A stretch of 64,000 nt of DNA from Actinernus sp. WN-2022 (lineage: Eukaryota > Cnidaria > Anthozoa > Actiniaria > Actinernidae), in contig JAOWCC010000237.1 of the NCBI GenBank assembly GCA_030867875.1, positions 8,243,713 through 8,307,712 on the forward strand. The letters are read 5' to 3'. A program made the translations under genes and the position numbers. The notes under the pieces were generated by a model. It was not told the origin of the DNA. It did no database searches and worked only from the letters and a program-made list of their open reading frames with translations. Shown piece by piece: positions 34,717-45,741 of this stretch (positions are counted from its first letter, which is position 1; each line of letters begins with the position of its first letter).

Positions 34717-36023
34717 TTATGGTAGGAGCTCTGCAGCGGCGCTTTCCTCCTGACTGTAGGTGGCTTCGTCCTTGTTGTAGAGAAACCTCGGTCCTGTATG
34801 CCATACGCTCTCGCTTAGGTTGCTTGCTTCTACAGATCGCGTTGCTAAATCTGCAGGATTAAGGTGGGTGGGAACGTAATGCCATTGGACTGGAGCTGAG
34901 GACCTGCGGATTCGTTCCACGCGGTTGCTAACATAGACATAAAAACGGCGCGAGTCGTTGGTGATGTATCCGAGTACTACTTTGCTATCTGAATAGTACG
35001 TTACTGACTTTGGCTTTACCTCGAGTTTGTCGGTGATCAACTCGGTTATCTCGACTCCTAGGACGGCTGCGCAAAGCTCCAGACGAGGTATGGTTGTCTT
35101 TAGGGTGTAGGTGGTGGCTTGGCTTTTTATGTTCAACTTCCCAAAGAGCTCGGACTTAGCGAGGGAGTAGTTGCTCTGGTCGTCGATAAGGACATATGCC
35201 TTGACCTTATTGTCGGGTGATCCATCGGCGTAGATGTTGGCCAATCAGTTATTGGAGCAAGATTTCTCGATTCCGCTTGCACTGCACACCTTGGTGCATC
35301 TGGCTGTGATTGTGCCGGGTTCCGTCCGCTCAGTCCTTTCCGTTCCACGCTCCTCGCCATGCAGCGTGCTCAGTCTCGCAACAGGTCTATCTTTTCTCTC
35401 CTCATGGAGAGCTGTTACGTGACTGTCGCTATGACACTCCGCGCACTCAACGGTGATGGTGCAGTTTCTAGCGAAATGCGCGCAAGAGGCGAGGCAGTGA
35501 AAGCAAACGCGATGCTGAGCAAGCAAGTTTATTCGTTCCCGGTATGGTTTTGCCTTTCGTGACGCTGACGTTTCTTCTAGTTCTTTACGTGACTGGAGAA
35601 CCACGTCCAAGCTAGAGCCAGCAGTTGACTCTTGCATTGCTAATAATTTTAATTGGTACGTATTAAACAATCCCCTCGCCTCTGCGATACCTTTATTGAT
35701 CTCCTCCACCGATTGGTCAGGAGCCAGCTGTAGCCTCGTGAGCGGCTCGTTCAGGTACCTCTTCCATATTTCCCCCAATGCCTGTTTCTATTAGGATATT
35801 TTCTATTTGTCAGCTTACGAATACGTTTGGGGCGTGTGTCCTCCCGGTTCAGCTCTGCGCGATCCTCCGCGCTTGTCCCACCTTCACTCGAGTTCTCCTC
35901 CTTAGGGTGCTGTATGATTGCAGCGGCGGCCGTGGGCTCCGCAGTAGGTCCAGCAGCGGTGCTTGGTTCATGATCCCTCTGTAACTGCTGTTCCGTGTCT
36001 ATGGCCCCTTGGGTGCTGGCCAT
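34717..36023 (-). pseudogene. BEL/Pao retrotransposon, internally deleted
   Basis: The start is at ATG 36023 (MASTQGAIDTEQQLQRDHE). The gag part in 35778-35245 has a CCHC knuckle (CFHCLASCAHFARNC) followed by CAECHSDSH. The next frame (35244-34717) starts in the protease region (KAYVLIDDQSNYSLAKSELF) and then passes, in frame at TLKTTIPRLELC, directly into the RNase H region (YYSDSKVVLGYI, WHYVPTHLNPADLATR). The whole reverse transcriptase palm is missing. Frame changes lie near 35760 and 35245. No LTRs are confirmed. This is a non-autonomous derivative or a decayed copy. Confidence 0.72.
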
Positions 36024-36828
36024 CGCGATTCCACCCTAAGTCCTCGTACGTCCTGAACTTAACAAAGTCTCCGTTTTTACTGTTCCGCCACCTCGGCCGA
36101 TACTCGTGGCTCCGATAGGGCAGTATAACCAAACTGAACCCGTCGATACTCTAACATATTTATTTATGTTGGTAAAAACGGAATGAACTTATTAAGCTGT
36201 ACACGATGCAAACTCTGATTCGAACCAAAACTACTAAAATTACAATGATGACCTTAGGACCAAGAAAACACTAGACTAATAATATTGTCCAATCAAAACT
36301 GGTTATAAAAATTGCGGTTATCTAAAAAGCTATCAATAAGCTCTAACAATTCAAATCGAAATAGCGTGGATACTCTTAACATGAAGTCATGAAACGAGAA
36401 TGAGTCTTTGAGCAGCACGTTCATGCATGAGTGTGCTTTTATCAATATGCCGTGATTAAACAAATCAACTTAACAGAACTAATAGCGCGAGGGCACACTT
36501 GTAACTAGCCAAAGCCAACCAAACCATGCTTCATGTCGAGTTTCCTTCAATTTTCTTTCAATTTTAGTTGGAGTCAACTGGCCATGTTTTGATGTTCAGC
36601 CTCAACCACAAGCATTGAAAGAGTTCTTTGTACTTGCAGGTCTTTCAAACTGCCATACATTTGGCACAAAAAAATCATCATTTGCACGATGAAACCTCTT
36701 CCTTTGAGCACAGCGTAAACTTTATTATGAGCTGTTGTTTATGTGTGGTCCAATGAAACTCACACGCTTTTCACCTCATGAATATTTAATATACCAATTT
36801 TGTTCGAATTTTTGTGTCTGTATTATTA
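36024..36828. other. No gene supported
   Basis: This stretch may include the 5' LTR and leader of the BEL/Pao copy, since TGTTAGAGTATCGACGGG begins near 36154 on the minus strand, but no second LTR is found to confirm it. Confidence 0.25.
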
Positions 36829-37000
36829 AAAAGAAATCATATGGTATTCTCATGCATTCGGGATAAATTCGAACTCGTGAGTTTTCAAAGAGCTCAAATT
36901 GCACTTGCCCTGCAGGCTCGTGCAATTTTGACACTCTTTGAAAACTCACTCGTTCGAATTTATCCCGAATTGAACTTGAAACCATATGATTTCCTATACA
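36829..37000. repeat. Foldback MITE with PstI-like centre
   Basis: TCGGGATAAATTCGAAC near 36859 and its reverse complement near 36950 form the core. Similarity extends outward to AAATCATATGG and CCATATGATTT. The centre is CCTGCAGG. It lies directly after the HECT exon at 37004-37218, in what would be its intron. Confidence 0.75.
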
Positions 37001-37003
37001 AAC

Positions 37004-37218
37004 CTTCAGTGTCCTGAAGGTAGTCGAACCAGTACGAAACAACAACATCCTCCACCTGAAATCTGTTGGATCCCTTTTCAGATCTGCAGATTCTGAAGAT
37101 CTTCTCCATCTGAAGGGCAGTCAGTTTAGCTTCATTGTGGCAGAATATTTTATGGAACACGTTTCGATGCTAGATCATAGCATCCAGTAGCCCAAGTGAG
37201 GAAAGGCCTTCCCTCAAC
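37004..37218 (-). pseudogene. HECT C-lobe exon, one in-frame stop
   Basis: Acceptor TTTTTTTAG precedes LREGLSSLGLLDAMI, then TAG, then HRNVFHKIFCHNEAKLTALQ and EKGSNRFQVEDVVVSYWFDY ending LQDTEG at a possible donor (GAAG|GTTTGT). The layout matches the HECT fragment at 8519-8908 (LSALGVLDAP, AFHPVFC, WHDYLQDIE). The next exon with the catalytic cysteine was not found. It lies 0.5 kb outside the left end of the 37707-44753 element, on the opposite strand to that element's own HECT gene. Confidence 0.6.
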
Positions 37219-37706
37219 CTAAAAAAATCTTATATATAATTGAATCTATCACATTGACACTGCTATCATTTCTTGGTCACTAAATTCATCTGGCTTTGGA
37301 AATTGCTGCCTGTGCACAAGACACTTACAAATAAATTTTCAATTCTGTTTCATTATTTGCTGCTGAACGGAATGCGAATTACTAAATGCTAATTTGCTTT
37401 ATTTGAGACACGTAAGCCAACAAATAACAGCCAGTGAATTTGAGATTTTGACTAGCAAACTCTCAGTCTGGCCGGGCACACTGAACAGGTTGTTCTGTTA
37501 CGGTGTGGAACATATAGAAATAATATATTTCCACTCAAGATACAACCTTTGTCCAACCAGACTGGCTGCATGTCCAGTCAAACCATGTCCCTGACCTGAC
37601 ATATGACTTATTAAAAACAAATATTTGCATGGTTGACATGAAGTTAAAACAAAATTAAGTAGCATATATAAAAGGTTGCCAAAGTTTAACATGTATATTC
37701 TAAATT
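37219..37706. other. No gene supported
   Basis: Left flank of the HECT/integrase element. It ends in CTAAATT (37700-37706), which is repeated at 44754-44760. Confidence 0.4.
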
Positions 37707-37896
37707 ACGGTGGCCCACAAGTGCTACGGCAAAGGAAAAACCTCACGGCAAAAGCAAAAAACCTCACGGCAAAAGCAAAAAACCTCACGGCAAAAGCAAA
37801 AAGCAAAAAACCTCACGGCGTTTCACGGCAGACTGTTTGAGAGAGACTGGGTACGGGGGCTATGTCGTATCATAGAGCGGTCAGCGGTTAATGATC
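37707..37896 (+). repeat. Left TIR with 21-bp tandem repeats
   Basis: After the 15-bp terminus come about four units of AAAACCTCACGGCAAAAGC, then GACTGTTTGAGAGAGACTGG and a shared block up to GGTTAATGATC. It is the inverted partner of 44560-44753. Confidence 0.9.
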
Positions 37897-38565
37897 ACGC
37901 ACGTGCGACCGCGATCTTGGTTTGTTCCTCTTGGTTAGTTTCGCAATCAACAGTTGAAGGTGATGAAATATTAGCACAACAGCCCCAGTCAGAATTATAT
38001 AATGAGTCTGATGGTGAAAGTCAAAATCTCCTATCTGGGTGTAAGAGTCTACCTCAGTCTACCTCATCAATTAACAATCAAGAAGGAAACAAATTCAACA
38101 ATTGTGCAAGCCTAATATTGTCATTGCAAACAGCAGTGAACAAGAGCAAACAGTTCTTTATTGTTATAAGAAGGGGAGCAGCACTGCAGAGGGTTTTGAA
38201 TATTTGGAAGAGAGAAGCAACGAAAATCTCACCAGAGAACGTACTAAGGGTACACTTTGCTGGTGAAGATGGAATAGATACGGGAGCAATGGCAAAGGAA
38301 TTTTTAACCACAGCCATTAGTGACATAGAAAGCAATTTATTTTCTCATGGCAGCTCCATTGATTCCATGTTGAATGTTCACAATGGCACATTTTATGCAT
38401 GCGGCCAAATTGCAGCTGTCAGTATTATACAGGGGGGCACCGCCTACCTTTTTAGAAGAGTGTGTGTATGAAATGATGGTCAACCCAGACGTGGATGTCA
38501 ATCAACAAAGTGATGAGGACACGAGCATTTCGCGCGCCAATCTAATCAAAATTTCAAGCATGTAA
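37897..38565 (+). pseudogene. HECT N-lobe coding region, one frameshift
   Basis: The plus frame from the end of the TIR to 38471 contains VNKSKQFFIVIRRGAALQRV, NIWKREATKISPENVLRVHF and AGEDGIDTGAMAKEFLTTAI, characteristic of a HECT N-lobe (RRG..L.R, F.GE.G.D.GG..rEf). At a G6 run (38432-38437) the frame changes, and the sequence continues APPTFLEECVYEMMVNPDVD up to 38565. The frame is open back through the TIR repeats, but a clear start codon is not seen, so an upstream exon or non-ATG region is possible. It lies inside the 37707-44753 element and reads inward from its left TIR. The single homopolymer break could be an assembly error. Confidence 0.7.
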
Positions 38566-40414
38566 CGCGGGCTCATTTTGTGAAGTAATTTATGCGTGCG
38601 CTATTATTTGATTCTTTATTTGCGTGGTCAAAGCCGCGTTGCCGGCCGGTTTGTAGTTATATATCGAGTTTATCTTTACGAAATAAAGGTAAAATGTGTG
38701 ATCTGTCAAACATTAAGTAGCTCTAGGTTCATACATTTAACAACGTTTCCTGTTGAGGAGCTTTACTTGAAAAAGGAGCGCCTTGGCGATGTTTAGTTGT
38801 TTCGATCGCTCGGAAAATAATCTTAGACTTCAGTCATTTTGTCGATTATCTCGGTCAGTAAAACGCAAATTGTAGGGCTAAGGTAACCGAATTTTGGTGC
38901 AAGGAGAAGTGTACGGGAAGAGATGGCTACGGAACGCAGGTTGAGGAGATGGATCATCTTGCAATTGTTACCAGTATGTTGGCAGCAGTTGAAGTGGTCG
39001 TCATTTATACCTCCAGAACAAGTGGTGATTTTTAGTCGTCTTGATGTATTTGTAGATCTGGTACAGTGGTTGTTATAAAACATGCACAGCATTATGTATC
39101 TTGATTGTGTTGGGAAAGAAATGGTAAATATTCTTACCCTGACTCTTAATATTTTGTCTAAAGATACTCTTGGAGAAACATATCACAAACTGTTATACAA
39201 AACAATGAAAGGTTTGGAGTAGTTGTGTTTTTGGAAAAGAGAAATGATTTTATGAAAGCCTCAAAAATATTTCATTCAAAAGGTTCCATGAAAATTAATT
39301 GTAACTAAATTTTTGAGAATAACTGATATTAAAGAAGTTATTTCAAAGACAGATGTAGCTATAAAATTTAACCGACTTCGAAAGAACTTCAGTTTAAATG
39401 ACAAGGGTGCTTCTACTGATATATCCCAAATAACAGCCATCAACATTTGAGTTTACTAATTTGTGGTGACAAAGGCATTTACATCAACAAAACTTCTCCT
39501 ACAGTTAAATAATACAAAGAAACATCAGTCTATAAATAGAGCTATAAAATACTGGGAACTTTTGAAGGACTTCTTGTCCTATAATTAAACTTCCATGCCC
39601 CACTCCCTAGCCAGCAACTGCTAATATAAGCAAAATTAGTACAAGAAAGCCCTCAAGACCTGTAGAAATAAAACCAAAAACTACCTTAAATGCATCTAGA
39701 TTCAAACAATAAAATGCAGACTTTTGTGCAAGTATTGCAAACAGATCTTGAGACCAACAACACAATCTGAATCAATTAACTGAATATTTTTATTGTCAGC
39801 AAATGCTGTTTTAGTGGAGACTTATAGCCCGGCTACTTGGTCTCACTTGGCCATTTTAATCTCTTTAAGCTATCAGATGTGCCTTAAGGTATACCTCATG
39901 CTCTTCTAATTATTCAAAAATATCAAAATAAGAATGTACCTGAACAAAAGCTTGAAACTCTAATGGCAAGAACAAATGACGTTTAAACAGAGTTATAGTT
40001 GCAAGAATCCGGCTCTATTCCACCTCTTTTTCTTGTTAGAGATAAATGAGATGCAGACTTTGATTAAGCCATTATAGTTGTTTCAAGGCTTATTAAACTT
40101 AAGTGTTTTTTAATCCTGTTCACGGTCACATAGCTCTAATGGCTTAGGTCTAAATAATTGACTGCAGTTGGTGTATATGCCACCATTCAAGAAAAAGAAG
40201 CTCAGATGTCACTATAAACTGCTCAGTAGCAGTACATGTAGCTTCACAGCAATCCCAGTACCAAATCTGAAGAAAACAGAGGAAATGTTCCAAATACAGC
40301 AACTTAAGTCATCTTTTTAAGTGTAAACAAGCCAATCCTTCCTTTAAAAAAATGTTATTGCTTTAAAGAATAGCAAAATATGAAAATACATACAAAGACT
40401 ACTACTGATTTTAC
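38566..40414. other. No gene; probable intron of the HECT gene
   Basis: AT-rich, with only short frames. No HECT, integrase or other domain is recognised. Confidence 0.4.
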
Positions 40415-40553
40415 AGTGATTTTCATAAACCTGTGAAACAATTATTGCTTGTTAACATCTAATAGTCAAATATACACAAAAGAAAACAATAGAATTAGCA
40501 TTTAATTGCACTAAATATTCTAGTATCTGTTTCACAGGTTTATGAAAATCACT
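40415..40553. mobile_element. 139-bp MITE with perfect 26-bp TIRs
   Basis: AGTGATTTTCATAAACCTG (start 40415) is repeated exactly inverted and ends at 40553. The interior is AT-rich and noncoding. Confidence 0.85.
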
Positions 40554-40576
40554 CTATAATACTCAGATTTTGTTAA

Positions 40577-40994
40577 AGGGAACCTCGGCTGAAAAACAAT
40601 GTTTGCTCTCAAGTGTTTGCTATGGATGCCTAAGTCTGTTTCTGTGTTTGTCTCCAGTAAATTGTACACTAGATGTCATTTATGCACCGATTTCCCTCTC
40701 GATAAAACTCATTTGAATTTCCTGCGCGCCGCCATATTGGATATCATGACGTCACAGTGTTGCCCTATTGTCGCATAACAAAAGAGCTATTGTTTTCTGA
40801 CAATAAGGCAACACTGTGACGTCATAAAATTCAAGATGGCGGCGCGCAGGAAATTCAAATGAGTTTTATCGACAGGAAAAGTGTTGCACAAATGACATCT
40901 AGTGTACAATGGACTGGAGACAAACACAGAAACAGACTTAGACATCCATAACAAACACTTGAGAGCAAACATTGTTCTTCAGCCGAGGTTCCCT
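40577..40994. mobile_element. 418-bp foldback MITE flanked by TTAA
   Basis: AGGGAACCTCGGCTGAA at 40577 mirrors the right end at 40994. TTAA lies directly outside both ends (40573-40576, 40995-40998), as for piggyBac- or Kolobok-mobilised elements. The arms of about 190 bp are nearly complementary, including a GCGCGCCGCCAT/ATGGCGGCGCGC pair. Confidence 0.9.
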
Positions 40995-41313
40995 TTAAGA
41001 ATACTCAATACTCGGATAAAACAATTATAGCTGAATTTTGTTTGAATCTTTTCATTTTCATATCAACATACATGATATGTGCGTGAGCTTATTTTCATCA
41101 TTACAATTTGTTTTATTGCCCAAGAGCATGCAGGTGTACAAATTGTGTTCATGCAGCGAAATCTACCCTGCGAGCAGAGGTTTCTCATCTCTTTGCCTGT
41201 TCCGTCCGCCGAAAGAAAGGGAAAGGGGTGGTGATGGAATCGAATATCTAATGCGCATGCCTATACACTAGACATAACTTCCAAAGGCCAGATTTATGGC
41301 GGGCTCACATTGA

Positions 41314-41512
41314 AGATTAGTTTGTGAAGGAACCATGCTAGCGAATTGCTCGTGAGGAACATCTCACCAAACAAGAGAAAAGCCTACTAGAAAACATAAA
41401 AAATAACCCAATAAGTAACCAGGACATAATACTTGGCCATGGTTATACAGGCATCATTGATCCCGAGCATGTAAAGGACATCACCGGCACAGTAATAGTA
41501 AGTCTACTAAGC
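41314..41512 (+). pseudogene. HECT-gene segment, later exon
   Basis: The plus strand reads EEHLTKQEKSLLENIKNNPI, then DIILGHGYTGIIDPEHVKDI and TGTVIVSLLSRR. I recall this run from HECT-containing cnidarian proteins between the N- and C-lobes. A possible donor follows (AATA|GTAAGT near 41485). It continues the gene of 37897-38565 in the same direction, with the two MITEs in the presumed intron. The C-lobe with the catalytic cysteine is not recognisable before the opposing transposase. Confidence 0.5.
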
Positions 41513-41519
41513 AGAAGGT

Positions 41520-43403
41520 TTCATTCAAAATTATAAGTACATTGGAACCCTGTTAATACGTACCCCCAGGGGTCCCCAAAATGTCAGTATAAACAGGTTT
41601 ATCAGTATACGCAAATGTATGATCATCACGGAACACTGTCCATATTAAATGGTATCCGTAAGGCAGGGTTCTACTGTATTTCTTAGAGATTTGATGCCAC
41701 TTTTCTAGTCGTGATTTAATGATTTGTGACCTAACCTTTACTGTTATTGTTAGTATAAATTTGTTTGAAAGTTGATGTTAAGCATGTATTTAATAATTTC
41801 AACATTATGACTATGAACATAATAATTATACAAAGATGTGAGAAATAAATCTGTATTATTTTATATATATTTTTATAATTTTGAAAGTTATATTTATATA
41901 ATTTGAATGCTGTGATTGTTGGATAATATGATAAATAATTAATAATAATAAAATGATTTTATATATTTGAGGGAAATGTTTATTTTATTTTGTACAATAC
42001 ACAAAATTAGCCCACTATAATATTGAATTTTTTTATTACAAATAAATCACGTTACAAATTAATGTTGGCGTATAGACCTTATGCAATAATACTGTTTTTA
42101 TTTCATTGGACAACAATGATCACATGAGGAAATCAACCTTGTCAGATATAAATAACAGCATGCAAAAATAAGTAATCCTGTGAAATTTTAGTGTCATAGC
42201 TTTCATTGCTACAGAGTAATTAGGGTTAAAGTTAAGTCAGCCATGGCCTTACCAGCCTCGTTTTCATGTTTTCCCAAAGGTTTAAATGCTAATAACTTTG
42301 GAACAAATTGTTATAAAACTGTTAAACTACATACTGTCAACAACTTCTTACTGCTCTTTCAGGAGTCTGTATCAATTTTTCTGTATTTGTTTAAATTCAA
42401 AATGTATGCTAATTAGGCTTTTTGCATACATGTAGGCTCTATGGAGTTGTGATTAAGTGTACCCTGGATAAGTTTTCCTTGAAAACCAGTGTGGTGACAA
42501 AGATGATTAATGATTTGCGAAGCAAACCAGAAACTTTAAAATTAAAATTGGTCCATGTTCTGTTAGCCTTTGCACAACTCGTGAACAGTTGTTTTACTTA
42601 TAGTGGAGCTCAATAAGCATGGTGGGATATATAAATCCATGGGACTCATTTTGGATGGGCATGGTGTGCCCCATACATAAAAATGTACCACTAGGGTAAC
42701 CGACTCCTAAAGTTTCAATGTCTCAAAACAGAGATTTTTCTTACATTTCACCTAAATGGCTCTGGCAAAAGTTTTCAAACCTTGAAGAAAAACTGCCCAT
42801 AACTATATAGGTATTTGATAGTTATTTCAATGAACTAAAAGCTACACTGTACGATAGATTTTTGGTCAAACTTTGCCAATATTGTTATTGGTTCATCATG
42901 ACGGAACTTCAAAATTAAAACTTAAGAGGGTTGTCCATGCTACATAATGTACATGTACTTCAGAAGCTGATTAAAAAAATCTCCCTATGCACTTTCCCTT
43001 TAAAAGGGGCATATTTTAAGCATCACAGCTCCTTGACTAGTATAGGCACCCCCTTTTAATTTCTAAATTGAAATTTTCATATGATGAACAACTATAAATG
43101 GGCAATTAAATAAGTTTGAAAAAAATATATTGTTAGTTTTATTCCAATGGAATGACCTAACAATTTTGTTATTCGAGATTTCAGTTTTAAAGAGCCAACT
43201 GCACACTCTTAATGCTCTAATAAACCCTCAGGGAGCTCTATGTATCAATTCTCTGCAAATTTAGCAATGACCTTCTGTGCAGGCGCTAACGCAACCTTGT
43301 AGCTTCCGTGCTGGAAAATATCATTCATAACTGTACCATTGCATAACCTCTGGTTGGTTTATGGCCAACAACTAACCTCTACATAATGAATCAGCTGCAG
43401 CTG
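41520..43403. other. No recognisable gene
   Basis: AT-rich. A plus frame at 42422-42616 (RLYGVVIKCTLDKFSLKTSV) could be a late exon of the HECT gene but matches nothing I can name. Confidence 0.35.
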
Positions 43404-44535
43404 TCATGCCCCATTTTCAGCATAATGCAAGAGTACTGAATACAACTCCAGTGCATCTCGCCAGTGAACTGGAAGAGACAAATTACGTTCCTTCATCACA
43501 TAGTTGAAATACTCTACGTAGTCATTGTCCTCAATGATCTCAGAACGTGCATTTCTCGTCTCCTCTTCTGGTAATGGCAAAACAATCAGAGACTGCCCCA
43601 TGCAGTTCTGAAATAAAGTACAATGCCTTTAACAGTATCAACGCCGTGAGCCCCGGATGTAATGGGTGTTCCAATGTTCCTTAACTTCATTCAGGGTATT
43701 CTGAAGCAATCCTGAAAAGCAGAACCAGAGGCACTCCATTTCAACTGTTGATGCTGTGTTTAGCTTTTTTTGCTCAATTAGATCTTTAAAAAAGTTTATC
43801 CACCACGTTGAACAAGTTTTCCTAAAGCTTCCCCACCAAGATTCAATTATCTGATTTCTCGGAGATGGCACATATCTGTGGCAGCTCTGATCATCCCTGA
43901 AAAAAAGAGTGGATAGCTGCCATGGTACCATTTTCTGTTCCCAGGTCTGTAATCAGATTCAATGGACAGCCACCAAATTCCTCAACAGCATCCAGGTAGA
44001 AGGTAGCTACGTCATTTGGATTGTTATTTGAACGGGTTACATACAGCCAGAAAATCTTCCTGCTCCAGCCATCTATACAACCGTGGATAGAAAAACCAAA
44101 ATGCTTGAGCTTGTCATAACCATCGCAATGCCACGAGTAGTTTGGCCCACGGTTCTGATATGTTCTTCTCTTCAGTCGATGAGCTTTTCTTTCCTCTGTT
44201 CCTTCAGGGTCTATTTCAAGCAGAAGCACTTGCACAGCAATTCGAGGAACCGTCATACCTTTAAGCTGCAGAGAGTGCCATACTGTACGGTATCCTTTCA
44301 GGCATCCAGGTCCGTCTACGATTTCTTTAATGGCTTCCATTAGGCAATCAATGTCGTATTCTGCACCCCGTCTCTTGAGTCCGTAGCTCTTAATTCGCCT
44401 CTTCAACGTTCTGATACTAATCTCTCGGCAGTGACGCTTCTTAAGAAGCATAAACATTTCTTTATATTGAAATCCTCTATGGAAATAGAACGTTACCAAT
44501 TCCTCGTCACTTGCATCCTCATCTATATCCGCCAT
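43404..44535 (-). pseudogene. Integrase-core (DDE) transposase, one frameshift
   Basis: The chosen ATG is 44535 (MADIDEDASDEELVTFYFHR), just inside the TIR. An N-terminal helical region (QYKEMFMLLKKRHCREISIR, then LKRRIKSYGLKRR) looks like a helix-turn-helix. The catalytic core has D (WHCDGYDKLKHFGFSIHG), D (ITDLGTENGT) and E (RNQIIESWWGSFRKT), the retroviral-integrase-like order. The last falls in another frame because of a break at the A7 run 43900-43906. A later exon (about 43609-43404) follows acceptor TTTATTTCAG. A homologous fragment is at 23138-23475. This should be the enzyme that moves the 37707-44753 element. Confidence 0.75.
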
Positions 44536-44559
44536 CTTAGGAACAAACAAAGATGGCGG

Positions 44560-44753
44560 GATCATTAACCGCTGACTGCTCTATGATACGACATAGCCCC
44601 CGTACCCAGTCTCTCTCAAACAGTCTGCCGTGAGGTTTTTTGCTTTTGCCGTGAGGTTTTTTGCTTTTGCCGTGAGGCTTTTGCTTTTGCCGTGAGGTTT
44701 TTGCTTTTGCCGTGAGGTTTTTGCTTTTGCCGTGGTACTTGTGGGCCACCGTG
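44560..44753 (-). repeat. Right TIR with 21-bp tandem repeats
   Basis: Inverted partner of 37707-37896 with about five tandem units. Homology ends at GATCATTAACC (44560), 25 bp before the proposed start codon of the transposase. Confidence 0.9.
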
Positions 44754-44760
44754 CTAAATT

Positions 44761-45741
44761 GCTTTCGGAAAATCAACAAAAGTAACGTAACTCTGAAACC
44801 CTATCCTACCAAAATTGAATGTCACCGCAATTTTCGAAGGTATTTCACATAAAGTGCAACAATATTATTGTCCTTAGTCTCGTATCTAGTCATTTGAAGT
44901 ACACACCATGATGTTGTCACGGCAAATACCCCATATATGATTCAATATGCTATTATACTATACAATATATCACTAAGGACAATATTACCCCACATATGAA
45001 GTATGTACTGGCCGACGTTTAATTTCCGTCAGATCGGATTTCTCAGCTACTTTGAATTTGTTTTCTCGAAAGCTAATTAACATATATTCGTCAAACTTTA
45101 GGAACCTGCATATAATTATTTTATGTTACTTGACTTTGTTTTAGTTCATGTTGTCTCAAGGGTTGAATTCACCTTTAAATCAGTCATCAGGTACAACTAT
45201 TTATAGCTTTTACTGTGTGCTATTTTAATAAACCCCTCTATACTGGACCCTTGACATTCCAGATTTATCTCAAATCTGGACAGCCCATCTCCAATATACA
45301 TTGTGTTAATCATCTTTGAAAAATAGACATTTTAATTTAGCTTTGTCCCAAGGGTATCCGCTTTAGAGGGTTAAAATTTTAAAACCATCATACCTTTCTA
45401 GTGCATCTTTCTAGTGCATACCTTTATAGTGATCAAAAGTCACTTACGTTGTTCTTGCACGGATCCCTTCAATTTGTGGTTCATTAATTGTCATCAGTTT
45501 TCATCAAAACGTGACTTGCATAAATCTGGTATAATGAAGGTAGAGTATGTTAGATTTTAGATTCCTGAAAATAAAGATTGGCCCTTGTAATACCATAAAT
45601 ATATGGCTGTGATCATAAACTCACCAGTCTCTAAGCAAACACTATTTCCATGACATTTTATAGAAAGGCTTTTTTGAAGGAGTCAATTAAGTCCCAAAAA
45701 TAACAAATCATATTTAAATTACATTTAAATTTCATCAATTA
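44761..45741. other. No gene; small inverted repeat
   Basis: ACAATATTATTGTCCTTAG (from 44866) has a partial inverted counterpart CTAAGGACAATATTA (from 44972), a likely MITE remnant. The rest, up to the Helitron helicase, shows no coding sequence. Confidence 0.4.

Larger units (their letters stand above)
37707..44753 (+). mobile_element. 7-kb TIR element with HECT ligase and integrase-core transposase
   Basis: The outer ends CGGTGGCCCACAAGT (from 37708) and its reverse complement (to 44751) start TIRs of about 190 bp that include a tandem array. The 7-mer CTAAATT flanks both sides (37700-37706 and 44754-44760), a convincing target duplication; one base is missing at the left terminus. Inside, a HECT-domain gene reads rightward from the left TIR and an integrase-core gene reads leftward from the right TIR. 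The middle holds two nested MITEs and long noncoding stretches, probably introns. I do not know a named superfamily with this gene pair. Confidence 0.75.

Noticed and set aside
37740..37820. Regular repeats resembling a CRISPR array (also 44640-44740 and 47600-47895)
   Set aside because: Units are contiguous tandem repeats without unique spacers, sit in element TIRs or subterminal regions, and the genome is eukaryotic.
37710..37896. N-terminal part of the open frame through the TIR repeats (repeated TSRQKQK)
   Set aside because: This is tandem-repeat DNA that happens to lack stops; the right TIR reads through similarly. Protein similarity begins only after the TIR.
42422..42616. Possible HECT exon RLYGVVIKCTLDKF
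   Set aside because: It lacks recognisable HECT residues and splice context; left as unexplained sequence.
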